This document shows positions 25,742 through 34,529 of a stretch of 64,000 nucleotides of DNA, one piece after another. Under the pieces are notes generated by a model. It was not told the DNA's origin and did no database searches. It saw nothing but the letters and a program-made list of their open reading frames with translations. Position 1 is the first letter of the stretch. Every line of letters starts with the position of its first letter. Source of the DNA: Lichenicola sp964247735 (GTDB lineage: Bacteria; Pseudomonadota; Alphaproteobacteria; Acetobacterales; Acetobacteraceae); assembly GCA_964247735.1 (NCBI GenBank), contig CAXTVS010000013.1:6211-70210 (forward strand), given 5' to 3'. The position numbers and the translations under genes are program-made.

Positions 25742-27085
25742 GTGAAGCTTCGTTTCGCGCCGAGCCCGACCGGGCTGCTGCATGTCGGCAACGCCCGGCA
25801 GGCGGTGGCCAACGCGCTGCACGCCAGGCGCCACGGCGCCGGCTTCCTGCTCCGGATCGACGACACCGACGCCGAACGGTCGCGCGAGGAGCACGTGGCC
25901 GGGATCCAGCACGACCTGCGCTGGCTCGGGCTGGAATGGGACGAGTTGGTGCGCCAGTCGGACCGCATCGAGCGCTACGAGGCGGCGGCGGCGCGGCTGA
26001 AGCAGGTCGGCCGGCTGTATCCTTGCTTCGAGAGCGAGGAGGAGCTGCGGGCCAAGCGCGAGCAGCGCCTGCGCCAGCGCCGGCCGCCGGTCTACGACCG
26101 GGCCATGCTGCGCCTGACCCCCGAGCAGCGCGCCCAGGCGGAGGCGAACGGCAAGCAGCCGTACTGGCGGTTCCGGCTGTCCGACGGCAACGCGTCCTGG
26201 GACGACCTGGTGCAGGGCCGCACGGAGGTGAAGCTCCCGTCGGTGTCCGACCCGGTGCTGATCCGCGCCGACGGCACCGTGCTCTACACCTTCGCCTCCG
26301 TGGTGGACGACCTGGAGCTCGGCATTACCCACGTGCTGCGCGGCGAGGACCACGTCACCAACACCGGGGTGCAGCTCGATATCATCGAGGCGCTGGGCGG
26401 ACGGCCGGACCGCTTCACCTTTGCCCACCTGCCGCTGCTGCTCGACGAGGCCGGGTCGAAGCTGTCCAAGCGGTTCGACGGCCTGTCGCTCCGCGCCCTC
26501 CGGCACGACGGCATGGAGCCGACCGCGCTGGTGGCCTACCTCGCCCGCCTCGGCACCTCCGAGGATCCGCAGCCGCTGGGCTTCGACGAGCTGGCGGCCA
26601 GCTACGACCTGCGCCGGGTGTCCAGGTCGCCGGCGCGGTTCGACATGCGCCAGCTCCTGGCGCTGAACCGGCGCACCATGCACGTCATGCCGTTCGGGCA
26701 GGTGCAGGACCGGCTGCCCGAGGGTGCCACGGAAGCGTTCTGGAACGCGGTGCGCGGCAACGTCGACATGCTGTCGGAGCTGCGGCACTGGTGGGACGTG
26801 GTCAGCGGCAGCATCGTGCCGCCGGTGCAGGAAGGGGAGGCCGACTTCCTGCTCCAGGCGATCGACGCGCTGCCGCCGGACGGGCCGGAGCATCCCTGGG
26901 ACCACGCCACCTGGCCGAGCTGGACCAAGGCGCTGCGCGAGTCGAGCGGCCGCAAGGGCCGCGCGCTGTTTCACCCGCTGAGGCTGGCGCTGACCGGCGA
27001 GGAGCAGGGGCCGGAACTGCGTGACCTGCTGCCGCTGATGGGCCATGAACGGGTGAGCGGCCGGCTCCGCATGGCGGCCAGCTGA
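25742..27085 (+). CDS. gltX: Glutamyl-tRNA synthetase (or glutamyl-Q tRNA-type paralogue), discriminating length
   Basis: A 447-residue class I aminoacyl-tRNA synthetase that charges tRNA-Glu. The N-terminal FAPSPTGLLHVGNAR carries the HIGH-type motif (HVGN), and SKLSKRFDG the KMSKS-type loop. The LRGEDHVTNTGVQ segment binds the amino acid and adenylate. The C-terminal anticodon-binding half is present (about residues 310-447), so this is a full-length GltX and not the short glutamyl-Q enzyme. The zinc cysteine cluster of some GluRS is absent. Start is a GTG 12 bases after the preceding gene. Many alphaproteobacteria carry two gltX copies, one serving tRNA-Gln mischarging; which copy this is cannot be told. 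Confidence 0.93.
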   Translation: MKLRFAPSPTGLLHVGNARQAVANALHARRHGAGFLLRIDDTDAERSREEHVAGIQHDLRWLGLEWDELVRQSDRIERYEAAAARLKQVGRLYPCFESEEELRAKREQRLRQRRPPVYDRAMLRLTPEQRAQAEANGKQPYWRFRLSDGNASWDDLVQGRTEVKLPSVSDPVLIRADGTVLYTFASVVDDLELGITHVLRGEDHVTNTGVQLDIIEALGGRPDRFTFAHLPLLLDEAGSKLSKRFDGLSLRALRHDGMEPTALVAYLARLGTSEDPQPLGFDELAASYDLRRVSRSPARFDMRQLLALNRRTMHVMPFGQVQDRLPEGATEAFWNAVRGNVDMLSELRHWWDVVSGSIVPPVQEGEADFLLQAIDALPPDGPEHPWDHATWPSWTKALRESSGRKGRALFHPLRLALTGEEQGPELRDLLPLMGHERVSGRLRMAAS

Positions 27086-27326
27086 CGACAAAGGTTACAT
27101 GGACAAGAAGCAATCTGGTAGTGGAGCATAAAGCGGCATATTGAACATCGCGAATGGTGCGATGCGCAAGACAGCGCGTGGCGAGGAAGGCGTGGCCGGG
27201 AGGCCAGGCTGCGAGCGGCGAAAAGGTCTTCCCGAGCGGGAAGCGCGGCGAACCGGTGTCTGCCTGCACGTCCTGGCACAGGCCAGGACGAGGTGAACGA
27301 CGGGTGCCGTATCAACGAGGCGCGGA

Positions 27327-28199
27327 ATGATTACGAAGAGACTGCCGTTCCTGACCAGGGCCTTCGCCCTGGCGGCGCTTGCGTCGCTGGCGGGGTGCAA
27401 GTACTCGATTCTTGACCCGAAAGGGTCGATCGGCGCGGCAGAGAAATCGCTGATCCTGACCTCGACCTACGCCATGCTGGTCATCGTCGTGCCGGTGATC
27501 CTCCTGACCCTGTGGTTCGGCTGGCGCTACCGGGAGGGAGCGGGCGCCCGCTACGAACCGGACTGGGGCCATTCCGGCGTAATCGAGATCTTCTGCTGGG
27601 GCATTCCCTGCGCGATCATCGCCTTCCTGGGCTACCTGACCTGGGTCAGCACCCACGCCCTGGATCCCTACAAGGCGCTCGACAGCCAGAGGAAGCCGCT
27701 GGTGATCGACGTAGTGGCGCTGAACTGGAAGTGGCTGTTCATCTACCCCGACCAAGGAGTTGCCACCATCAACGAGGTGGCCTTCCCGGTCGGCACCCCG
27801 GTCGACTTCCGGATCACGTCGGACTCCGTGATGAACTCGTTCTTCATTCCCGAGCTCGGCAGCCAGATCTACGCCATGGCGGGCATGCGGACCCAGCTGC
27901 ACCTGATCGCGGACCGGGAAGGGACGTTTCCCGGGCTGTCGGCGATGTACAGCGGGCGCGGCTTCTCAGACATGCACTTCAACGCCATCGCCACCACAGA
28001 CAACAAGTTCGCCGACTGGGTGTCCAACGCGCGCAAGTCGAGCGTCCCGCTCAACGCCGGTGACTACGTCAAGATCGCGGCTCCGGAAGAGAAGGCGCCG
28101 GTGCAGTATTTTTCGGACGTCGAGCCAAACCTGTTCAACGAGATCATCGCCAAGTACATGGGCAAGGCCGAGAGTTTCCACTCCGGCGTTAGGGAGTAG
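27327..28199 (+). CDS. cyoA: Cytochrome bo3 quinol oxidase subunit II (lipoprotein)
   Basis: A 290-residue subunit II. The N-terminus is a lipoprotein signal (LAALASLAGC, lipobox LAGC at residues 21-24), followed by two membrane helices (about 43-65 and 88-108) and a periplasmic cupredoxin-like domain. WKWLFIYPDQGVATINE and the C-terminal GRGFSDMHFNAIA are typical of CyoA. The CuA ligands of cytochrome c oxidases are missing, as expected for a quinol oxidase. It begins a four-gene operon after a 241-base upstream region. The products form the terminal ubiquinol oxidase that reduces oxygen and pumps protons. Confidence 0.95.
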   Translation: MITKRLPFLTRAFALAALASLAGCKYSILDPKGSIGAAEKSLILTSTYAMLVIVVPVILLTLWFGWRYREGAGARYEPDWGHSGVIEIFCWGIPCAIIAFLGYLTWVSTHALDPYKALDSQRKPLVIDVVALNWKWLFIYPDQGVATINEVAFPVGTPVDFRITSDSVMNSFFIPELGSQIYAMAGMRTQLHLIADREGTFPGLSAMYSGRGFSDMHFNAIATTDNKFADWVSNARKSSVPLNAGDYVKIAAPEEKAPVQYFSDVEPNLFNEIIAKYMGKAESFHSGVRE

Positions 28200-28206
28200 C
28201 AGGATC

Positions 28207-30207
28207 ATGCTGGGGAGAATGACCCTCGCGGACGTGGCCGTACTCGACTCGCCGATCATCATGATGGCGGGCGTGTTCATGGCCCTGGTCGTCGCGGCCA
28301 TCGTCGGGACCATCACCTACACCAAGAGCTGGGTCTACCTCTGGAAGGAGTGGATCACCTCGGTCGATCACAAGAAGATCGGCATCATGTACATCATCGT
28401 CGCCATCGTGATGCTGCTGCGCGGCTTCTCCGACGCGATCATGATGCGCGCGCAGCAGGCCATGGCGTATGGCGGCCATGCCGGCTACCTGCCGCCGCAC
28501 CACTACGACCAGATCTTTACCGCCCACGGCACCATCATGATCTTCTTCATGGCCATGCCGTTCATGATCGGGCTGATGAACATCGCAGTCCCGCTGCAGA
28601 TCGGCGCCCGTGACGTGGCGTTCCCGTTCCTGAACTCGTTCTCGTTCTGGATGACGGCCGTCGGCGCCATCCTGGTGAACGTGTCGCTGGTGCTGGGCGA
28701 GTTCGGCCAGACCGGCTGGCTGGCCTACCCGCCGCTGTCCGAGCTCAAGTTCAGCCCGGGCGTCGGCGTGGACTACTACATCTGGTCGCTGCAGCTGACC
28801 GGCCTCGGCACCCTGCTGACCGGTGTCAACTTCTTCGTCACCATCGTCAAAATGCGGGCACCGGGCATGACCTGGATGCGCATTCCCATCTTCACCTGGA
28901 CCATCCTGTGCACGGCCATCCTGATCATGGCTGCGTTCCCGATCCTGACCGTCACGTTCGGCATGCTGTCGCTGGACCGCTATCTCGGCATGCACTTCTT
29001 CACCAACGAGCTTGGCGGCAACCAGATGATGTACGTCAACCTCATCTGGGCCTGGGGCCATCCGGAGGTGTACATCCTGATCCTGCCGGCCTTCGGCGTG
29101 TTCTCCGAGGTGGTGCCGACCTTCAGCCAGAAGCGCCTGTTCGGCTACAAGGCGATGGTCTACGCCACCGTCTGCATCACCTTCCTGAGCTTCGTGGTCT
29201 GGCTGCACCACTTCTTCACCATGGGCTCCAGCGCCAACGTGAACGCCTTCTTCGGCATCACGACCATGATCATCTCCATCCCGACGGGGGTGAAGATCTT
29301 CAACTGGCTGTTCACCATGTATCGGGGGCGCATCCAGTACACCTCCATGATGCTGTGGACGATGGGCTTCATGGTCACCTTCGTGATCGGCGGCATGACC
29401 GGCGTGATGCTGGCGCTGCCGGGCAACGACTGGGTGCTGCACAACTCGCTGTTCCTGATCGCGCACTTCCACAACGTGATCATCGGCGGCGTGTTCTTCG
29501 GCTACATGGCGGGCCTGACCTACTGGTTCCCCAAGGCCACCGGCTTCAAGCTGAACGACAGCTGGGGCAAGGCCTCGTTCTGGTTCTGGCTTACCGGCTT
29601 CTACGTCGCGTTCATGCCGCTCTACGTGCTGGGCTTCCTCGGCATGACCCGGCGCATGAACCACTACGACAACCCGCAGTGGACGCCCTACCTGTGGGTC
29701 GCCGCCTTCGGCGCGCTGATCATCGCGGCGGGCATCGCCTGCACCGTGATTGGCCTCGTGGTGAGCATCCGCCAGCGCCACCTGCCGCAGAACCAGGACA
29801 TCACCGGCGACCCGTGGAACGGCCGCACCATCGAGTGGTCCACCTCCTCGCCGCCGCCGTTCTACAACTTCGCCGTGCTGCCGCACGTCGACGCGCTGGA
29901 CGCCTTCAACGAGACCAAGAAGCGTGGCCAGGAGGCGCGGGAGACCCCGGTCTATTCCGACATCCACATGCCGCGGAACACGCCGGCCGGCTTCATCATG
30001 TCGGTGGCGGCCGGGATCGTCGGCTTCGCGCTGATCTGGCACATCTGGTGGCTGGCGATCATCGGCATGCTGGGCGTAATCGGCACCTTCATCGTCCGTT
30101 CCTGCAACGACGACATCGACTACTACGTGCCGGCGGCCGAGGTGGCCCGCATCGAGGGGCTGCACAACGCACGCGTGGCGCAGCTGGAGCTGACCCATGT
30201 CGCCTGA
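28207..30207 (+). CDS. cyoB: Cytochrome bo3 quinol oxidase subunit I
   Basis: A 666-residue heme-copper oxidase subunit with about 15 helices. Heme and copper ligands are visible: FTAHGTIMIFFMAMPFM (low-spin heme His), WAWGHPEVYILILP (CuB His with the cross-linked Tyr), HHFFTM (two CuB His) and AHFHNVIIGG (heme o3 and heme b His). The early VDHKKIGIMYI and the MMRAQQAMA segment near the quinol site match CyoB. Start at 28207 is preceded by AGGATC, eight bases after cyoA ends. Its last 11 bases overlap cyoC. This copy is complete, unlike the one cut by the left edge. Confidence 0.96.
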   Translation: MLGRMTLADVAVLDSPIIMMAGVFMALVVAAIVGTITYTKSWVYLWKEWITSVDHKKIGIMYIIVAIVMLLRGFSDAIMMRAQQAMAYGGHAGYLPPHHYDQIFTAHGTIMIFFMAMPFMIGLMNIAVPLQIGARDVAFPFLNSFSFWMTAVGAILVNVSLVLGEFGQTGWLAYPPLSELKFSPGVGVDYYIWSLQLTGLGTLLTGVNFFVTIVKMRAPGMTWMRIPIFTWTILCTAILIMAAFPILTVTFGMLSLDRYLGMHFFTNELGGNQMMYVNLIWAWGHPEVYILILPAFGVFSEVVPTFSQKRLFGYKAMVYATVCITFLSFVVWLHHFFTMGSSANVNAFFGITTMIISIPTGVKIFNWLFTMYRGRIQYTSMMLWTMGFMVTFVIGGMTGVMLALPGNDWVLHNSLFLIAHFHNVIIGGVFFGYMAGLTYWFPKATGFKLNDSWGKASFWFWLTGFYVAFMPLYVLGFLGMTRRMNHYDNPQWTPYLWVAAFGALIIAAGIACTVIGLVVSIRQRHLPQNQDITGDPWNGRTIEWSTSSPPPFYNFAVLPHVDALDAFNETKKRGQEARETPVYSDIHMPRNTPAGFIMSVAAGIVGFALIWHIWWLAIIGMLGVIGTFIVRSCNDDIDYYVPAAEVARIEGLHNARVAQLELTHVA

Positions 30208-30811
30208 CAGCTTGGTCGCCCACCACGGCGAGTTCGCTGAGGACCATTCCCACGAGCCGAACAACGTGTTCGGCTTCTGGCTCTACCTGATGACCGACTG
30301 CATCCTGTTCGCGACGATCTTCGCCGCGTTCGCAGTCAGCCGGCACCAGTATGCGGGCGACGTCAGCGGCCGCGACATCTTCGACCTCAAGTATGTGGGG
30401 GTGGAGACGGCGCTGCTGCTGGTCAGCTCCTCGACCTACGGCTTCGCCATGATCAACGCCTACCAGCACAGGCTCGGCCAGGTGATCACTTGGCTGGCCG
30501 TAACGTTCCTGCTCGGCGCCGGCTTCGTCGGGATGGAGATCAACGAGTTCCACCATCTCGTCGCCGAGGGGCACGGACCGGACCGCAGCGCCTTCCTGTC
30601 CGCCTTCTTCACCCTGGTCGGCACCCACGGCCTGCACGTCACCTGCGGCCTGCTCTGGATGCTGGTGCTGATGGTGCAGCTCACCGTGATGCGCAAGCCG
30701 CTCGACACCCGCTACGTCAACCGGCTGATGTGCCTCAGCCTGTTCTGGCATTTCCTGGACATCGTCTGGATCTGCGTGTTCAGCCTGGTCTACCTGATGG
30801 GGGTTCGGTGA
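30197..30811 (+). CDS. cyoC: Cytochrome bo3 quinol oxidase subunit III
   Basis: A 204-residue five-helix subunit. FGFWLYLMTDCILFATIFAAF, LGAGFVGMEINEFHHL and THGLHVTCGLLWMLV are typical of CyoC. The gene overlaps the end of cyoB by 11 bases and shares one base with the cyoD start (TGATG). Compared with the first copy it lacks the extended proline-rich N-terminus and instead begins MSPDSLVAHHGEFAEDHSHE. Confidence 0.95.
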   Translation: MSPDSLVAHHGEFAEDHSHEPNNVFGFWLYLMTDCILFATIFAAFAVSRHQYAGDVSGRDIFDLKYVGVETALLLVSSSTYGFAMINAYQHRLGQVITWLAVTFLLGAGFVGMEINEFHHLVAEGHGPDRSAFLSAFFTLVGTHGLHVTCGLLWMLVLMVQLTVMRKPLDTRYVNRLMCLSLFWHFLDIVWICVFSLVYLMGVR

Positions 30812-31239
30812 TGGATCATCCCGCACTGCACGGACACTCGCATAAGACCCACATCGAGGGATCCGGGGGTGCCGGCCATGCCGGCTACGGCGCCTACGGG
30901 ATCGGCTTCGCGCTGTCGGTGATCCTGACCGTCGCAGCGTTCTATCCCGTCATGGTGCCGGGCACGCTGCCGGCCGGCTGGATCGCACCCCTGATCGCGA
31001 CCCTGGCGGTGGTGCAGATCTTCGTCCACCTGGTGTGCTTCCTGCACATGAGCGCCGGATCGGAGCAGCGCTGGAACGTCACCGCCTTCGGCTTCGCCCT
31101 GCTGGTGGTGTTCATCCTGATCGGCGGCTCGCTGTGGATCATGCGCAGCATGAGCCTGGGCATGGCCGACCCCGACGTGCCGGCGGTGCCGACCAGCGGT
31201 CACTCCGGCAACAGCATGGGCAACATGAACGGCATGTAG
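30811..31239 (+). CDS. cyoD: Cytochrome bo3 quinol oxidase subunit IV
   Basis: A 142-residue three-helix subunit with the CyoD core FVHLVCFLHMSAGSEQRWN. The N-terminus is histidine-rich (HPALHGHSHKTH) and the C-terminus has a low-complexity tail (GHSGNSMGNMNGM); both exceed the usual 110-residue length. It ends the operon and is followed by a strong hairpin. No cyoE gene is attached, so heme O synthase must be encoded elsewhere. Confidence 0.93.
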   Translation: MDHPALHGHSHKTHIEGSGGAGHAGYGAYGIGFALSVILTVAAFYPVMVPGTLPAGWIAPLIATLAVVQIFVHLVCFLHMSAGSEQRWNVTAFGFALLVVFILIGGSLWIMRSMSLGMADPDVPAVPTSGHSGNSMGNMNGM

Positions 31240-31267
31240 CAGGTCGCCGATACCTGGCCGATGCTGG

Positions 31268-31291
31268 CGCCCGCTGTTTCCGCAGCGGGCG
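31268..31291. terminator. Hairpin between convergent cyoD and small secreted-protein gene
   Basis: Perfect nine-base arms CGCCCGCTG and CAGCGGGCG flank a six-base loop, within the 61-base gap between two genes that end toward each other. There is no T tract on either side, so a bidirectional terminator is likely but not certain. Confidence 0.55.
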
Positions 31292-31300
31292 TCGTCACGT

Positions 31301-31738
31301 TCAACGGGGGCAGGGACTGTCCGGCGAGGGACCGGCATCGCATCCGTCGCGAAGGGCGGCCTCCGTTTGATCCTGGCTGAGTCGCCTGATCGAGGAGATG
31401 GCGAGGCTCGCCGGCTGCTCCCCGATCGTCTCGACCTCGACGGTCGCCTGGCCAGGCTTGGCGAACAGGAACACGCAATCGTTCAGCTCGGTGCCGCTGC
31501 AGGATACCAGTTCGGGATACCGGTGCCTGATGGTGCCGTTGCCGATGTCGTTCAGGAAGAGGTCGGACCGGTTTGCAGGCAGTGCGAGACAGGGATGGTA
31601 GCCACGCGCGCGCAAGGCTCGGACGAAGCTCCGGAAGCTGGGCAGGGGAAGCAGGTCCTGGTGCATCCACACCTGTCCCCGGGCCGGGCCGGGGCCCATG
31701 AGCATGGGCAGCGCGAGCAGCGCCACGCATGGCCTCAC
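31301..31738 (-). CDS. Small secreted protein of unknown function, coupled to MATE gene
   Basis: A 145-residue protein with a signal peptide (CVALLALPMLMGPGPARG) and a mature part of about 125 residues that I do not recognise. It has five cysteines after the signal region (for example in GYHPCLALP, LVSCSGTELNDCVFLF, DGCDAGPSPDSPC), suggesting disulfides. FLFAKPGQATVEVETIGEQP looks like a beta-rich domain. The GTG start overlaps the stop of the MATE exporter gene as GTGA, which supports both the start and its reality. A competing frame on the same strand (31200-31730) has neither a signal nor coupling and is taken as spurious. Confidence 0.6.
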   Translation of the reverse strand: MRPCVALLALPMLMGPGPARGQVWMHQDLLPLPSFRSFVRALRARGYHPCLALPANRSDLFLNDIGNGTIRHRYPELVSCSGTELNDCVFLFAKPGQATVEVETIGEQPASLAISSIRRLSQDQTEAALRDGCDAGPSPDSPCPR

Positions 31739-33114
31739 CGCGCTGGGTATCCGGGCTTCGGGATGCGGGTGACCAGCACGAATCGCGTCGCCATCATGAC
31801 CGCGATCGCCACCAGCGCTCCCGCCAGCGCGATCCAGAGCCCGGACGCGCCGTATCGCAGCCGGAACGCCAGCATCCATCCCAGCGGCAGGCCGACCAGC
31901 CAGTAGCCGAGCTGCGCCAGCACCATCGGCGTCCTGGTGTCGCCCATGCCGCGCAGCGCGCCGATCGCCACCACCTGCACCCCGTCCGCCACCTGGAACA
32001 GCGCAAGGATGCCGAGCAGGGTGACGGCGATCCGGAACGCCGCCCGGTTTCCGGGAACCGAGGGGTCCAGGAATGCCGACGCCACCAGGTCCGGCGTGCA
32101 CAGGAGCAGCAGCCCGATCGCGCCCATGACAAGCGCTGCCATGCCGATCGCCACCAGCCCGGCGCGGCGTGCCGCGATCCGGTCGCCGGCGCCGGTTGCC
32201 AGGCCCACGCGGACGTTCGCCGCCTGGCCCAGCGCCATCGGCACCATAAAGGTGAAGGTGCCGATGCCGAGCACGATCTGGTGCGCGGCGAGCGATGCGG
32301 TGCCGAGCAGTCCCGCGGCCAGGCTGGCCAGCAGGAACATCAGCACCTCGCCCGCGATCGTCGCCATGATCGGCAGCCCGAGCCGCAGCAGCGGCGCCAG
32401 CTCGCGCCGCTCGGCGCGCGGCGGGGTCACCAGCCTGCCGCGGCGCCGGCTGCCGTGTAGGCAGGCGAACAGCACCAGCACCGTGATCCACAGGGTGGCG
32501 GCGCTGGCGATCGCCGAGCCGCGCAGCCCCAGCGCCGGCAGTCCGGCCGCGCCGTAGATCAGCGCGTAGTTCAGCAGCCCGTTGCCGACCGCCATCGCCG
32601 GAGTGACCCGAAGCAGCAGGCCAGCCTGATCGATCGCCGGCAGCATCGCCCGCATCGTCCCGAGCCCGGCCACGTAGGCCGGCGTGCCCCAGCGCAGGAT
32701 GCCGAGGTAGAGCCCGACGTCGTGCGCGAGCGGCGCCGGCTCATGGAGGCGGCGTAGGATCGGATCGGCCAGGCCGAACAGCACGAACAGCGGCACAGAC
32801 AGGGCGAGGCCGAGGCAGAGACCGGTGCCGTACAGCCCGGCGATGCGACGCGGCGTGCCGGCGCCGCGCGCCTGTGCCGCTAGAATGCCGGCCGCCATCA
32901 GCGGCCCCTGCAGCGACGCGCCGATGGCGAAGAACAGCGTGCCCGATAGCCCGCCGGCCGCCACCGCACGATCACCCAGGCCGCCGAGCAGGATCGTGTC
33001 GGCCAGCCCCATCGCAATCTCCGACAGGCTGACGATCGCCAACGGCACCGCCAGGCGCAGGAGGACCACGGCGTGCACCGTCTTCCCGGCTTCGACGGTT
33101 CCGACCTCGGTCAT
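31735..33114 (-). CDS. MATE-family multidrug/toxin efflux transporter
   Basis: A 459-residue, roughly 12-helix membrane protein of the MATE/NorM type that exports cationic compounds in exchange for Na+ or H+. Two related halves are visible, each beginning with the family pattern: LRLAVPLAIVSLSEIAMGLADTILLGGLG in the first and LRLGLPIMATIAGEVLMFLLASLAAGLLG in the second (shown in part). The chosen start has an adjoining GAAGAAG and gives the usual N-terminal length; an in-frame ATG at 33186 would add 24 unlikely residues. The downstream small secreted gene overlaps its stop. Substrate unknown. Confidence 0.9.
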   Translation of the reverse strand: MTEVGTVEAGKTVHAVVLLRLAVPLAIVSLSEIAMGLADTILLGGLGDRAVAAGGLSGTLFFAIGASLQGPLMAAGILAAQARGAGTPRRIAGLYGTGLCLGLALSVPLFVLFGLADPILRRLHEPAPLAHDVGLYLGILRWGTPAYVAGLGTMRAMLPAIDQAGLLLRVTPAMAVGNGLLNYALIYGAAGLPALGLRGSAIASAATLWITVLVLFACLHGSRRRGRLVTPPRAERRELAPLLRLGLPIMATIAGEVLMFLLASLAAGLLGTASLAAHQIVLGIGTFTFMVPMALGQAANVRVGLATGAGDRIAARRAGLVAIGMAALVMGAIGLLLLCTPDLVASAFLDPSVPGNRAAFRIAVTLLGILALFQVADGVQVVAIGALRGMGDTRTPMVLAQLGYWLVGLPLGWMLAFRLRYGASGLWIALAGALVAIAVMMATRFVLVTRIPKPGYPAR

Positions 33115-33185
33115 CGCTTCTTCACCCGGCGTGTTCGTTGCGGCACGTGCTTGCCGCCCTGCGGCCGATGCCGCAAAACCGGGCA

Positions 33186-34529
33186 ATGGCCCAGCTCACC
33201 CTCCACGACAGCCTGACCCGGACCACGACACCCCTCGTGCCGCTCGATCCGGCGCATGTGCGCGTCTATTACTGCGGGCCCACCGTCTACGACCTGCCGC
33301 ATGTCGGCAACCTGCGCGCCATGCTGTCGGCCGACCTGCTTGTACGGCTGCTTCGTGCGCTCTACCCGCGCGTCACCTTCGTCTGCAACATCACCGACGT
33401 CGACGACAAGATCAACGCGCGGGCTGCCGAGCTCGGTATCGGCATCGACACGCTGGCTGACAGAACGATCGCCGAGCTGCACGCCGATCTCGCTGCCGTG
33501 GGGATCCTGCGGCCCGACATCGAGCCGCGTGCCACCCACCACGTCGGCGAGATGATCGCGCTGATCTCGAACCTGATCGCCTCCGGCCACGCCTACGCGG
33601 CGGATGGCCACGTGCTGTTTTCGGTGCGGCACTTTCCCGAGTACGGCCGCCTGTCGGGACGCAATCCCGACGAGCTGCTGGCCGGCGCCCGCGTCGAGGT
33701 GGCGCCCTACAAGCGCGATTCCGGCGATTTCGTGCTGTGGAAGCCGTCGACGCCGGAGCTGCCGGGCTGGGACAGCCCGTGGGGACGCGGCCGGCCCGGC
33801 TGGCACATCGAGTGCAGCGCCATGGCGGAGCGCTATCTCGGCCAAAGCTTCGACATCCATGGCGGCGGCAGCGACCTGCTGTTCCCGCACCACGAGAACG
33901 AGCGCGCGCAAAGCCTGTGCGGCTTTCCCGGCAGCAGCTTCGCCACTGTCTGGCTGCACAACGCGATGCTGAACGTCGACGGCGAGAAGATGTCCAAGAG
34001 CCTGGGCAACTTCCTGACGATACGCGAGGTGCTGAAGGAGGCACCGGCGGAGGCGTTGCGCCTGCTGCTGCTCGGCACGCACTACCGATCGGTGCTGGAT
34101 TTCACCCGCACCCGTCTGGCCGAGGCGCGCCGGACGCTCGACCGGTTCTACCGCGCGATCCAGCACGTCGAAGCGGATGGCGAAGGGTCGGTGCCGGACG
34201 AGTTCCTCGACGTGCTGTGCCAGGACCTGAACAGCCCCGGCGCGATCGCGGTGATGCACCGCCTGGCCGACGCCGCTCTGGCCGGACAACGTTCGGCCGG
34301 GAAGGACCTTCGCGCCGCTGGTCGGCTGCTCGGCCTGCTGCAGGCGGATCCGGCGCAGTGGTTCCGGGCCGATGCGGATGCCGGGGCGGTGGAGCAGGCG
34401 ATCGCTGAGCGGCTGGCGGCGCGCAAGAACCGCGACTTCGCCCGCGCCGATTCCATCCGCGCTCGGCTGCTGGCGGACGGCATCGTGCTGGAGGACGGGC
34501 CCGCCGGCACCACCTGGCGGCGCGCGTGA
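33186..34529 (+). CDS. cysS: Cysteinyl-tRNA synthetase
   Basis: A 447-residue class I synthetase charging tRNA-Cys. The N-terminal YYCGPTVYDLPHVGN contains the first zinc cysteine and the HIGH-type motif; CNITDVDDKI, GRPGWHIECSAM (second zinc Cys) and HHENERAQS (zinc His and Glu) follow, with the KMSKS loop in GEKMSKSLGNF. The C-terminal DALR region is present. The start at 33186 fits the family; an upstream in-frame ATG at 33168 is possible and the ribosome-binding site is weak for both. It is divergent from the MATE gene and overlaps trmJ by four bases. Confidence 0.94.
   Translation: MAQLTLHDSLTRTTTPLVPLDPAHVRVYYCGPTVYDLPHVGNLRAMLSADLLVRLLRALYPRVTFVCNITDVDDKINARAAELGIGIDTLADRTIAELHADLAAVGILRPDIEPRATHHVGEMIALISNLIASGHAYAADGHVLFSVRHFPEYGRLSGRNPDELLAGARVEVAPYKRDSGDFVLWKPSTPELPGWDSPWGRGRPGWHIECSAMAERYLGQSFDIHGGGSDLLFPHHENERAQSLCGFPGSSFATVWLHNAMLNVDGEKMSKSLGNFLTIREVLKEAPAEALRLLLLGTHYRSVLDFTRTRLAEARRTLDRFYRAIQHVEADGEGSVPDEFLDVLCQDLNSPGAIAVMHRLADAALAGQRSAGKDLRAAGRLLGLLQADPAQWFRADADAGAVEQAIAERLAARKNRDFARADSIRARLLADGIVLEDGPAGTTWRRA

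Noticed and set aside
31200..31730. A 176-codon minus-strand frame overlapping the small secreted gene
   Set aside because: It lacks a signal peptide and coupling, and contains long arginine-rich parts; the competing frame at 31301-31738 has both signal and GTGA overlap.
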